In this document: piece after piece, positions 1 to 7,320 of the stretch
Layout: each line of letters starts with the position of its first letter
Numbering within the stretch: position 1 is the stretch's first letter
From: Anaerolineaceae bacterium
GTDB taxonomy: Bacteria > Planctomycetota > Phycisphaerae > FEN-1346 > JAACEH01
Length of the DNA stretch: 9,850 nt
Reading direction: 5' to 3'
Assembly (NCBI GenBank): GCA_011682595.1
Contig: JAACEH010000036.1
Coordinates: 1 to 9,850, forward strand
The notes under the pieces: model-generated
Database searches by the model: none
The model's input: the letters and a program-made list of their open reading frames with translations, nothing else
What the model was told of the DNA's origin: nothing
Position numbers and translations under genes: made by a program

Positions 1-1556
1 CGGCTTTCGATGGAGTAGGCCATCGCGTTACGGTCTTCGTATCTCAGCAGCCCCGGCAGGCTGGTCTGGGTCAGGCTCTGCAACAGGTGCTGCCTCAGGT
101 CTTGTCGCGGGAGTTCCTGCCAGAACGATCGTGGCCGGGCTCCGTGATCGGCAAACCACGAGGCGTTCAGCCAATCGGGCATCAGTTCCTGGCCCACGCA
201 GCGTCGCCCAAAGGCCTGCATGCCGCCGGGCAGGGCCATGCCGGCGGCATTCATCATGAGCCGTGCGCTCGAGACTCCGGGCAGCCGCGAGGCCCGCTGC
301 AGAAACCGGCCGGCCCGAACCAGGCGGCCTCGCCGCAACAGCGAAACCAACCGCACGGCCAGGAAATAACGATATCCGGCCAGCAACTCGTCCGCCCCCT
401 GACCGTCAAGCATGACTTTGATCCCCACTTCACCGGCCAGACGAAAGACCCGGTACTGGGCATAGATGCTTGCGCTGCCAAACGGCTCGTCCTGCACGGA
501 GATCAAGCGGTCCAGGTCGGCAACCATCTCACTGCTGGTCGGTTGCACCTTGTGCACGACGGCCTGAGATTCCCGGCCGACCAGGTCAATCCACTTCTGC
601 TCGCTGAGCGACTCGTCGTCGGCAATGTAGCTGAAGGTGTGCAGTTCCAGGCGGCGGCCCTGCAGCTCGCGCATGGCCATGACAATGGCCGACGAGTCGA
701 TGCCGCCGGACAGGGCCGCCCCCACAGGCACGTCGCTCCGCAGGTGCAGCCGAACGCTGTCGATAAACAGCCGGCGAAGCTCGGCGGCCGCCTCGTCAAA
801 GGACAAGTCCGACTGCCGGTCCAGGTCGAGTTGCCAGAAGCGCTGCGGTTCTTGCGGCTGGAGGTCGTCCAGCGAGATTTCCATGTAGTGGGCCGGCGGC
901 AGATTATGGATTCCCGCAAAGAGCGTGGCCGGCCCGTGGTCGGTGTAGCCGTAGCGGAGATAGTCGTACAACGGTTGCGGGTTCACGCAGCGGGTCACAC
1001 CGGGCAATTCCAGCAGGGCCTTGATTTCGGAGGCGAAGGCCAGCCCGCCCTGCCAGCGGCACCAAAAGAGAGGCTTGATGCCGAAGGCGTCCCGGGCCAG
1101 CAGCACGCGCCGCCGTTGAGTATCCAGGACGGCAAAGGCGAACATGCCGACCAGGCGGTTCAGAGCCTCGGGGCCCCAGCGGGCGATTGCCTGGAGCAAC
1201 ACTTCGGCATCACCATGCGACCGGAAGGTGCAGCCCTGTTGCTCCAATTGTTGTCGCAGCTCGAGGTAATTGTAGATCTCGCCGTTGAAGACCAGGTGAT
1301 ACCGGCCGTCGGGGGTGCTCATGGGCTGGCTTCCGGCCTCGCTCAGGTCCAGGATCGAAAGCCGCCGGTGAATCAGCAAGGCCCGACAAGCAACGGCGTT
1401 GACCGGCCCCCGACCGCGGTTGACGCCCTGGCCGGCCAATTGGAGCCACCCGAGATCATCGGGCCCGCGGTGCTGCAGAACGTCCAGCAACGTCGCGCCG
1501 AGCGACACTGCCTGGTCGGCGGAGATCGACCCGAGAATTCCCGCAAGCCCGCACAT
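1..1556 (-). CDS. asnB: AsnB-type glutamine-hydrolysing amidotransferase (asparagine synthetase family), C-terminus cut by window edge
   Basis: 518 complete codons are visible; the rest of the C-terminus lies beyond base 1 (family members are usually about 600-650 residues). The N-terminal class II glutaminase domain starts with MCGLAG, giving the catalytic Cys2 after Met removal. It continues with HRGPDD (29-34), HRRLSILDLS (63-72) and NGEIYN (91-96). The synthetase domain carries the ATP-pyrophosphatase loop SGGIDSS (283-289), DGQGADELLAGY (384-395) and the start of the conserved RYEDRNAMAYSIES block (505-518). About 14 extra residues seem to separate HRGPDD from HRRLS compared with E. coli AsnB. 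The family moves ammonia from glutamine to an adenylated carboxylate. In polysaccharide loci such paralogues are thought to amidate uronic acids, so a glycan substrate is as likely as aspartate (inference). The ATG at 1556 is preceded by GGAG about 6 bases upstream, and the gene follows the family 4 glycosyltransferase by 30 bases. Confidence 0.93.
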   Translation of the reverse strand, partial: MCGLAGILGSISADQAVSLGATLLDVLQHRGPDDLGWLQLAGQGVNRGRGPVNAVACRALLIHRRLSILDLSEAGSQPMSTPDGRYHLVFNGEIYNYLELRQQLEQQGCTFRSHGDAEVLLQAIARWGPEALNRLVGMFAFAVLDTQRRRVLLARDAFGIKPLFWCRWQGGLAFASEIKALLELPGVTRCVNPQPLYDYLRYGYTDHGPATLFAGIHNLPPAHYMEISLDDLQPQEPQRFWQLDLDRQSDLSFDEAAAELRRLFIDSVRLHLRSDVPVGAALSGGIDSSAIVMAMRELQGRRLELHTFSYIADDESLSEQKWIDLVGRESQAVVHKVQPTSSEMVADLDRLISVQDEPFGSASIYAQYRVFRLAGEVGIKVMLDGQGADELLAGYRYFLAVRLVSLLRRGRLVRAGRFLQRASRLPGVSSARLMMNAAGMALPGGMQAFGRRCVGQELMPDWLNASWFADHGARPRSFWQELPRQDLRQHLLQSLTQTSLPGLLRYEDRNAMAYSIES

Positions 1557-1586
1557 TCGATTCTCCGAACAGTCCTCGGCTGAAAG

Positions 1587-2771
1587 TTACGTCTGACCCT
1601 TGCTGCCTGCCGCAGCATCATGCAGCAGTTCAGCAAGCCGGTCAAGAACCGATGCTTCGCCGAACCGTCGGATGCAGTCCTCGCGAATCGCCTGGTCGTC
1701 ATAGTCGAGGCGAGACTGCCGCATCCGATTCATGGCCTGGCCCAGCATGTCCGGGTCGCCCACCGGAACGAGGATGCCATTGGTCTCGGTCACGATGCAC
1801 TGCGGCCCGCCACAGGCAGTCGAAATTACAGGCTTTCCACAAGCCAGGGCTTCGGCCAGTACGATGCTGAACGTCTCGAAGCCGCTGGACAGCACAAAGA
1901 TATCGCAGCGGCGCATCTCTTCAAGCACATCGTCCCGCGACAGCGGCCCGAGAAATCGCACCTGGCCCCCGATGCCCAGGCTGTCTGTCAGGCGGCGGAG
2001 CCGGCTGCCCATCGGGCCATCGCCTCCGATGCGAAGTTGAACCGAAGCCGCTCCCTTGAACTGCCGCCCAAAAGCACGAAGCAGATCCTCCTGCCTCTTG
2101 ATCGGATCGAGCGAGGCGACGTGAAGAAAGGTGAAGGCGCCCGCCCGGTTGCGACCAGACGCGAGGGCCGACTCGTAGAACCGCCTGTCGACCAGATTGG
2201 GGACCCAGATCCACGGTTGCGCCGCCCGGCCCAGATACCGCTCGACGGCTTCTCCCAGTTGGGGGCTGACCACGGTCCGGGCCGCCGCCCCGGCAAAGGC
2301 CTCGCGCAGACCGGGCAATCGCCAGGCGGCGATGCGATGCTCGAGGTACAGGGAGGTGTGTTCGCTCAGCACGTATGGAATGTCGAAGCGCTGCTTCACC
2401 CACACGGCCAGCAGACCGGCCTGCGTGGCGACCTGGGCGTGAATGACATCGGGTCGACCATGTTCGGCCATGTAGCGACTGACCAATCGCCGACCGCGCC
2501 TGAGCCAAAGGCGGTTGTTGGCCCGCTCCAGCAGCGGAAACCAGCCGCAGGTGTAACTGCCATAGGTCGGTATGCCGTCATCATCTTCGACTGACAGTCG
2601 TCGTGAGTGACGAAGTTCGCCGGCCAGGTGCAGGGCGGCAAATTGAACCGGGGCCACCACGCCGACCTGCATGCCACGGCCACGTAATCCGTGGGCCTGC
2701 CGGCGGAAGAATATCCCGTTGGTCGGATACTCGTGCGACGGGTACCAGGATGGAATGACCAAGACGTGCAT
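1587..2771 (-). CDS. Family 4 glycosyltransferase (GT-B fold, retaining type)
   Basis: 394 residues, the usual length for a complete GT4 enzyme. The N-terminal Rossmann domain starts with MHVLVIPSWYPSHEYPTNGIF, a typical opening of polysaccharide GT4 enzymes in which a G-IF loop precedes the acceptor site. It also contains PDVIHAQ (107-113) and LSEHTS (135-140). The C-terminal nucleotide-sugar domain has HVASLDPIKRQEDLL (217-231), RIGGDGP (247-253), VRFLGPLSRDDV (271-282) and the EX7E motif E299 to E307 in FETFSIVLAE, followed by ACGKPVISTACGG (310-322). These motifs indicate transfer of a sugar from a nucleotide donor to a lipid-linked or growing glycan at the cytoplasmic face of the membrane. 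Donor and acceptor cannot be read from the sequence. The ATG at 2771 has AAGAGG 6 bases upstream. The gene lies 39 bases after the radical SAM gene and 30 bases before asnB. Confidence 0.95.
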   Translation of the reverse strand: MHVLVIPSWYPSHEYPTNGIFFRRQAHGLRGRGMQVGVVAPVQFAALHLAGELRHSRRLSVEDDDGIPTYGSYTCGWFPLLERANNRLWLRRGRRLVSRYMAEHGRPDVIHAQVATQAGLLAVWVKQRFDIPYVLSEHTSLYLEHRIAAWRLPGLREAFAGAAARTVVSPQLGEAVERYLGRAAQPWIWVPNLVDRRFYESALASGRNRAGAFTFLHVASLDPIKRQEDLLRAFGRQFKGAASVQLRIGGDGPMGSRLRRLTDSLGIGGQVRFLGPLSRDDVLEEMRRCDIFVLSSGFETFSIVLAEALACGKPVISTACGGPQCIVTETNGILVPVGDPDMLGQAMNRMRQSRLDYDDQAIREDCIRRFGEASVLDRLAELLHDAAAGSKGQT

Positions 2772-2810
2772 CTCGGGCCTCTTGTCCCTCGGACAATGTT
2801 CAGGCTATAG

Positions 2811-4703
2811 CTACGGCTTATCAGCACCGGAATCCAGATCTGCGTAAGCTGTCGGCAACTGTTCGGCAGACCTCTGCCTGCTTTGCAGAACAAGGTCGAT
2901 CTCGTAGTTGAGGCCCTTTGTGCCACCGGAGCCGGACAGCGGCTCGTAGACAAGGCGGGCGCCCCACTGGCCGGCCAGTGTAGCACCGACTCTCAGGGCC
3001 TCGCAGCCGCGGACGTGAACGACATCAGCGGCAAGTGGTTGCAGCCTGCTGACGATGAGGGCCTGGCCCGCCCGCCGCTGGAAGAACAGACGTTCGGCCG
3101 CGCCCAGGATGCGAGCAAAGAAGTTCCTCAGCCGAATGTGGCTCGGCGGAATGTAACTCAACAGATGGATCACGACCGGGTGGCGGGGTACCCATCCCTT
3201 TGCCGCACAGTCGTAGCAATGCACGTCGACGCCCTCGCGGATGCAGTGGGTTTCTTCGGCGGCATCAAAGCCGGTAACCAGGTCGACCTCGCGACCGGAC
3301 TCGACCAGCGCACGCGCCCCGGCAAGGGCCTCGGCCTGCTGCTCGGGCCCGCCCGGCGCCAGCATCAGGACGCTTTGCCGCGCAGGCTTCGACGCAGCGG
3401 GGCCACCGCCCGGCGGCGGCGGCGCAGAGGCCGGGGTCCCGATCTCGAAGCGGAACCCGTGCGGATTGAGGTGGGCCCTGATCCGCTTGACCCGGTCGTG
3501 CACCGAGACCCCCCTGAGGACCGAATCCTTATGGTAGTCGGTTGTTGCAGCCAATTTCCTGGGATCGATCAGGTCCCGTTCGACACAGTGCTGGTGGAGG
3601 TCCGTTCCCGGGAAGGGGTAGAAGATCGAGACCTGGGCGTAGTCGGGCTTCAGCTTCTCGTTCAGCCGGATGGTGGCCTCGGTCAGCCCGTCGTCGTTGG
3701 GAAACGGGAAGCCGATCATGTTGAACGAGGTGACGAAAATGCCCGCTTCTCTGACCAGGGCGAAGGCCTGTTGGAGCTGCTCGTTGCTCATCGTGCGACG
3801 CAGGTGCTTTCGACGAAACTCCTCGTCGCCACACTCGACGCCCATGGCTACGTAACGGCAGCCGCTGTCGGCCATGCGGCGAACGATGTCCCGGTTTATG
3901 TGTTCCACCCGGGCCATGCACCCGTAGGGAACACCCACCCGGTCGCGGACGGCCCGGAACAACTCGATCGCTCGCTCGGCGTCCGAGAGGATCATCTCGT
4001 CGCCGAAATAGAACAACTTGGGATGGTAGGCCCGCCTGAGGCGCAGCATTTCCTCAATCACCGGCTCGCCGGGTTGAAAGCGCAGGTACCCCTTGCCGTA
4101 ATACCTCAGGTAGACTCCGTTGGCGCAGTAGGTGCAGTTGTAGGGACAGCCGCGCGTTGCGGTGACAAAGACGAAGCCGGAGTCGGCCTGGACGATCGCG
4201 TCGCGCGAGAACAGGTGCCACGGGAACCTCGGCAGGCGCGACAGATCCTCGGCCGGCCGGACCGGGTTGACGGCCACCCGGCCGTCGCGGCGATAGGCCA
4301 GGTTGGCCACCTCATGGAGCGAGTCGGAGCCGAGGCGGTCGAGGAACTCCACGACCGCGGATTCGCCTTCGCCGACACAGAGATAGTCGATCTCGGGGAC
4401 CTCGTCGAGCAGTTGGCCTCCCAGGATGGTCGCGTGAATGCCGCCCACCAGGACCGGGATGTCGGACCGTTTCTTGACCAGGCGAATCAGGCGGACCGCA
4501 TCGGGAAAGAGCATGGTCATGCTGGAGACCATCAGGCAGTGGAATTCTCCGGCGGCGATGCGCCGGGCGACCGACTCCAGCGAATAGTAGTAGGTGTCGA
4601 AGAATGCCAGGCTGTGGCCTGCCCGCAGAATAGCGCCTGCGATGTAGGCCGCGCCGCGACCGACGTTGCGCTCGTTGTTCAAGTAAACCAGAGCTACCTT
4701 CAC
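2811..4703 (-). CDS. Radical SAM protein with B12-binding-like N-domain and C-terminal half-glycosyltransferase domain
   Basis: 630 residues from the GTG at 4703. Residues 1-125 look like the B12-binding Rossmann-like fold of cobalamin-type radical SAM proteins (VALVYLNN, VLVGGIHATI at 84-93, VGEGESAVVEF at 110-120), but no DxHxxG cobalamin-ligand motif is visible. The radical SAM core has ATRGCPYNCTYC, giving the [4Fe-4S] cysteines C186, C190 and C193, with a typical barrel to about residue 420 (VAMGVECGDEEFRRKHLRR, FNMIGFPFPNDD, FYPFPGTDLHQ). A Pro/Gly/Ala-rich linker (about 423-442) leads to a second Rossmann-like unit (443-590: SVLMLAP, ADVVHVRGCEALRVG, GARLVYEPLSG) resembling the N-terminal half of GT4 enzymes. 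The donor-binding half with EX7E is absent. The reaction is unknown; modification of a lipid or sugar during glycan assembly is an inference. An in-frame TTG at 4739 would add 12 residues, but the GTG has a better ribosome site and opens directly on the first beta strand. Confidence 0.88.
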   Translation of the reverse strand: MKVALVYLNNERNVGRGAAYIAGAILRAGHSLAFFDTYYYSLESVARRIAAGEFHCLMVSSMTMLFPDAVRLIRLVKKRSDIPVLVGGIHATILGGQLLDEVPEIDYLCVGEGESAVVEFLDRLGSDSLHEVANLAYRRDGRVAVNPVRPAEDLSRLPRFPWHLFSRDAIVQADSGFVFVTATRGCPYNCTYCANGVYLRYYGKGYLRFQPGEPVIEEMLRLRRAYHPKLFYFGDEMILSDAERAIELFRAVRDRVGVPYGCMARVEHINRDIVRRMADSGCRYVAMGVECGDEEFRRKHLRRTMSNEQLQQAFALVREAGIFVTSFNMIGFPFPNDDGLTEATIRLNEKLKPDYAQVSIFYPFPGTDLHQHCVERDLIDPRKLAATTDYHKDSVLRGVSVHDRVKRIRAHLNPHGFRFEIGTPASAPPPPGGGPAASKPARQSVLMLAPGGPEQQAEALAGARALVESGREVDLVTGFDAAEETHCIREGVDVHCYDCAAKGWVPRHPVVIHLLSYIPPSHIRLRNFFARILGAAERLFFQRRAGQALIVSRLQPLAADVVHVRGCEALRVGATLAGQWGARLVYEPLSGSGGTKGLNYEIDLVLQSRQRSAEQLPTAYADLDSGADKP

Positions 4704-4711
4704 GACAGAAG

Positions 4712-4720
4712 CCTTTCTCC
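4712..4720 (-). promoter_or_regulatory. Ribosome binding site that sets the GTG start of the radical SAM gene
   Basis: Read on the minus strand this is GGAGAAAGG, ending 8 bases before the GTG at 4703. It lies inside the coding extension that would follow from the upstream TTG at 4739, so it argues for the GTG start. Confidence 0.7.
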
Positions 4721-4742
4721 GACACGACGCGCTGGACAACCA

Positions 4743-5687
4743 TCATTCGGACAGAGTCGCACTGTGCGATTCATCCTTGCGAAAGTCTTTGTTAATTCCC
4801 CGGGCCCGGCCGGTCAGCACCTTGGCCAGGCCGATCACCGTGCCGAGGCCGCTGTAAAAGGGCGCCCTCTTCCAACGGATCAGGGACGAGACGAAGCACG
4901 TGCCCATGGCCCCGAGCGTCGCCCAGTAAAACAGTGGGAACGTTCGCCCGAAGTGCTTGCGGACGAAGTACCAGCGGTAGGTCACGTGCATCTCGCCGAA
5001 GTGCCGCATTTTTTTCGGATCGAATGGCGGCGGGTTATGCTCGACCCGTGCCTCGCCCAGCACGTAGAGCTTGTACTTCTTGCCGGCCCGGTAACTGAAG
5101 TCGGCGTCTTCGTAGTTGGCCGCCCCGGCGAACCATTCGTCGTAATCCAACTCGTCAACGATCTCCCGCCGCCAGACGGTCGCCCCGCCGCAAAGCCACT
5201 CGGACGGGTTGGCCTTCTCGGTCGGCTGGACCGAGGTCGTGTATCCGGAGCGAAGCACGACGCCCGGCCGGCGACTGTTCAGGAAGAACAGGCGGTCCGC
5301 CAGCGAAGGCGGGCGGAGTTCGGTGTTGGTGATGTTCAGTGACGTGCCGCCAACATCCGGGGCGCTGCTTTCCCAGAATCGCAGCAGATTCTCGATGGCC
5401 TCCGGCTCCACGACAATGTCGTCGTCCAGATAGCCGACCAGGGTCATGTCGTCTCGCAAAGAGCGCAGCCCGGCATTTCGCTGCCTGGTCAGCGAGGGCG
5501 GAAAGACGCGGACATAGCTGACCTTCAGCCCGGGCCGGTCGCCGAGCGCCCCCTCGAGCGGCTCGTTGCCGCCGTCGACGACAATGACCTGGTGTGGCCG
5601 CCGCGTCTGTGCCTCGAGACTGTCCAGGAGAACGCCCAGCAGACGAGGACGATTTCGAGTTGGTACGATAATGGCCAGCTTATGCAT
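4743..5687 (-). CDS. Family 2 glycosyltransferase with C-terminal membrane segment
   Basis: 314 residues with a GT-A fold. The N-terminus is LAIIVPTRNRPRLLGVLLDSL, followed by VIVVDGG (34-40) and LTRQRNAGL (66-74). The metal/nucleotide-binding acidic triad is in GYLDDDIVV (D88-D90). The later part contains WLCGGATVWRREIV (164-177) and the acidic acceptor-side motif NYEDADFSYR (191-200; E193, D194), where GT2 enzymes carry the catalytic base. Near the C-terminus a hydrophobic stretch at about 250-270 (PLFYWATLGAMGTCFVSSLI), flanked by Arg and Lys, suggests one membrane anchor. These features indicate an inverting sugar transferase acting on a membrane-bound acceptor; its sugar cannot be named. 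The ATG at 5687 has AGAGG 5 bases upstream, and that site overlaps the stop codon of the preceding gene (9-base gap), which suggests translational coupling. The next gene starts 39 bases after the stop. Confidence 0.94.
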   Translation of the reverse strand: MHKLAIIVPTRNRPRLLGVLLDSLEAQTRRPHQVIVVDGGNEPLEGALGDRPGLKVSYVRVFPPSLTRQRNAGLRSLRDDMTLVGYLDDDIVVEPEAIENLLRFWESSAPDVGGTSLNITNTELRPPSLADRLFFLNSRRPGVVLRSGYTTSVQPTEKANPSEWLCGGATVWRREIVDELDYDEWFAGAANYEDADFSYRAGKKYKLYVLGEARVEHNPPPFDPKKMRHFGEMHVTYRWYFVRKHFGRTFPLFYWATLGAMGTCFVSSLIRWKRAPFYSGLGTVIGLAKVLTGRARGINKDFRKDESHSATLSE

Positions 5688-5696
5688 CGCCGCCTC

Positions 5697-6686
5697 TCAC
5701 CTCTCCGGTTGCTGGATGCGGGCGTTGTTCAGGACCAGCCCCTGGTAGTCGGCTCGGATTCTGCGGCCCAGCAGAGGCAGAAAGCCGGCGTAGTTCTGCG
5801 GCCAGGCCCCGATGGACCGAACCAGCGACGTGCGATTGATCGGATCGCGCTCGCCCAGGTACTGAATGAACCGGCCAAGACGAAACCGTCTCACCGACAC
5901 GCCTGGCAGGTGAATGTTCGCCAGGTGCTCGTCGACCGAGCCGGCGATCGAGTCCAGCTCGCCGCCGGAGATCGGCAGCACGCCCCGCGAAAGGTCGTAG
6001 TCCTTATGCTTGAAGGCGGCAATGACCTCGCCCATCAGGTAGACCGGCAGGCCGAGTCGCCTGACGGCCTCCAGCAACGGCGGAAGGTCCTTCAGCCGTC
6101 TGGCGATCATATCTTCCGCCTGCGGGCCGTACATGGCGAACTGCGAGGCAATCCACTCGGGCGCCTTGCGGATGACCAGGACAAACAGCGCTTCGGGCTC
6201 CACGGCGTGGACCCACTCGTGCAACAGTTGCAGTGCCTCGATCGCGTGTTCGATCGTGTACTGAAACTGTTTGAACAGAAAATCGTAACGTATGGTGTAA
6301 CAGAATCGGTTGACCGCGAACAGGCTGCGCCGGCCGGCGTCCTGCAGGGCCATGATTCTGCGAAACAGGTTCAGACCGCCCGCCGGTTCGCCGTATCCGG
6401 CGGCAAGCCGGTCCAGGTGCTCGGCGGCGGTCAGCGGCTCGTGGAGGTCGGCCAGCGAGTTGTACTGGAAATTGTAGTTCGGATTCTCCGGCGGCGGGCA
6501 GAGAAAGTTCAACTTCTCGTCGCAATGACGACTCAACACGGTCAGGGCGGGGATACGGTCGGCATCGTAGATCAGTTGGTGACTTCCGGACTGCACCAGC
6601 CGCGACCAGATGAAGTGGGTCCCGCAGCGCGGCAGGGTCAGGAAGATCTTGACCCGTCTGTTGCCCTGCTCTTGGCCCATGCGCAT
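5697..6686 (-). CDS. Divergent sulfotransferase-like P-loop protein
   Basis: 329 residues, close to the usual size of bacterial sulfotransferases. Near the N-terminus VKIFLTLPRCGTHFIWSRLVQSG (12-34) matches the 5'-phosphosulfate-binding loop of PAPS-dependent sulfotransferases (family pattern like PKSGTTW, here PRCGTHF). FVLVIRKAPEWIASQF (168-183) fits the 3'-phosphate-binding region (hydrophobic strand, R, then P and S). The rest is not closely recognisable to me. If the assignment holds, the protein transfers sulfate from PAPS to a hydroxyl of the glycan or a lipid in the cytoplasm. Its place between an acetyltransferase and a glycosyltransferase supports a decorating role (inference). No PAPS synthesis genes are in the window. 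The ATG at 6686 has AGAGG 4 bases upstream; the in-frame ATG two codons later would have 10-base spacing and is equally possible. The gap after the acetyltransferase gene is 15 bases. Confidence 0.68.
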   Translation of the reverse strand: MRMGQEQGNRRVKIFLTLPRCGTHFIWSRLVQSGSHQLIYDADRIPALTVLSRHCDEKLNFLCPPPENPNYNFQYNSLADLHEPLTAAEHLDRLAAGYGEPAGGLNLFRRIMALQDAGRRSLFAVNRFCYTIRYDFLFKQFQYTIEHAIEALQLLHEWVHAVEPEALFVLVIRKAPEWIASQFAMYGPQAEDMIARRLKDLPPLLEAVRRLGLPVYLMGEVIAAFKHKDYDLSRGVLPISGGELDSIAGSVDEHLANIHLPGVSVRRFRLGRFIQYLGERDPINRTSLVRSIGAWPQNYAGFLPLLGRRIRADYQGLVLNNARIQQPER

Positions 6687-6701
6687 CGCACCTCTGATCG
6701 G

Positions 6702-7268
6702 TCACCGTCTCAGCCGCGACCCGATTTCCCTGGCCGGCACCCCGCCGACCACGGCGTAGGGCGCCACGTCTTCGACCACCACGGCCCCGGCGGCGACGAC
6801 CGCGTGATCGCCGATGGTCACCCCGGCGGTGACCACCACATTGGCGGCAATCCAGACGTCGCTGCCGATGACGATGTTGCCCGAAGCGTGGCCCTGGGTG
6901 TTGATGGGCTTGTCCGGATCGTCAAAGATGTGGTCCCCTGCCCGGATGACCACGTTCGGCCCGATCAGGACGTTGTCCCCGATTTCAATGCTCTCGCCGT
7001 CACCGGCACAGACGAAAACATTGTAGTTGACGTTGACCCTGGCCCCGACAGTGATGCGGGACGAGGCCCCCTGGGCCAGCACCCGGCAGCCCCGGCTGAA
7101 TCCGACATTGTCGCCCAAACTGATCCGGTCGAGGCCGGCGAACTGAACTCCCGTCTGCAGATGCAGCCCCGGCCCGCAAGCCTTCAGCCGGCGGCGAACC
7201 GAAGCCACCTCGAGCCGGTGCCAGAAGTTCTTCCAGCAGCGTCGCAGCGCCAGTAGTAATTCGCCCAC
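6702..7268 (-). CDS. Hexapeptide-repeat (left-handed beta-helix) O-acetyltransferase, WbbJ/WcaF-like
   Basis: 188 residues from the GTG at 7268. A basic, helical N-terminus (LLLALRRCWKNFWHRLEVASVRRRLKACG) is followed by imperfect hexapeptide repeats, for example ISLGDNVGF, ITVGARV, IEIGDNVLIGPNVVI, IVIGSDVWIAANVVVTAGVTIGDHAVVAAGAVV. The family's C-terminal tail VVGGVPAREIG follows. His113 in AGDHIFDD is the likely catalytic base, with the usual loop to NTQGH. Such enzymes form trimers and transfer acetyl from acetyl-CoA to a sugar hydroxyl or amino group; this subgroup is common in O-antigen and colanic acid loci. An open frame extends upstream to a TTG at 7352, but that would overlap the transaldolase gene and add an unrelated Cys/Gly-rich stretch, so the GTG with its strong ribosome site is preferred. 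The gap to the transaldolase stop is 52 bases. Confidence 0.93.
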   Translation of the reverse strand: MGELLLALRRCWKNFWHRLEVASVRRRLKACGPGLHLQTGVQFAGLDRISLGDNVGFSRGCRVLAQGASSRITVGARVNVNYNVFVCAGDGESIEIGDNVLIGPNVVIRAGDHIFDDPDKPINTQGHASGNIVIGSDVWIAANVVVTAGVTIGDHAVVAAGAVVVEDVAPYAVVGGVPAREIGSRLRR

Positions 7269-7273
7269 GCTTA

Positions 7274-7280
7274 CCCTTCC
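7274..7280 (-). promoter_or_regulatory. Ribosome binding site that sets the GTG start of the acetyltransferase gene
   Basis: On the minus strand this reads GGAAGGG, 5 bases before the GTG at 7268. It supports the internal GTG over the upstream TTG at 7352, which lies within the transaldolase coding sequence. Confidence 0.7.
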
Positions 7281-7320
7281 GATCGTCTGGCCGGTCTTGC
7301 AGCCGCCCGGACAACAGGCC

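Noticed and set aside
87..1583. 498-codon open frame on the plus strand
   Set aside because: It lies opposite asnB, whose motifs are intact along the whole length. The plus-strand product is low-complexity and matches no family I know.
3374..3440. Possible frameshift joining radical SAM and glycosyltransferase-like parts
   Set aside because: The frame is continuous through the Pro/Gly-rich linker, and both sides read as sensible protein in the same frame, so an actual fusion is simpler.
2883..5342. 819-codon open frame on the plus strand
   Set aside because: It is antisense to the radical SAM and GT2 genes, which have clear family motifs. Its translation shows no recognisable domain and has the Asp/Gly/Arg/Val-rich composition typical of antisense frames in GC-rich DNA.
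6004..6705. 233-codon alternative minus-strand frame over the sulfotransferase-like gene
   Set aside because: Its product is Arg/Pro/Gly-rich with no motifs, while the chosen frame keeps a P-loop-like motif and normal composition.
5592..7256. 554-codon open frame on the plus strand
   Set aside because: It spans opposite parts of three well-supported minus-strand genes, which is not expected of a real gene. Its Asp/His/Val-rich tail mirrors the hexapeptide repeats on the other strand.
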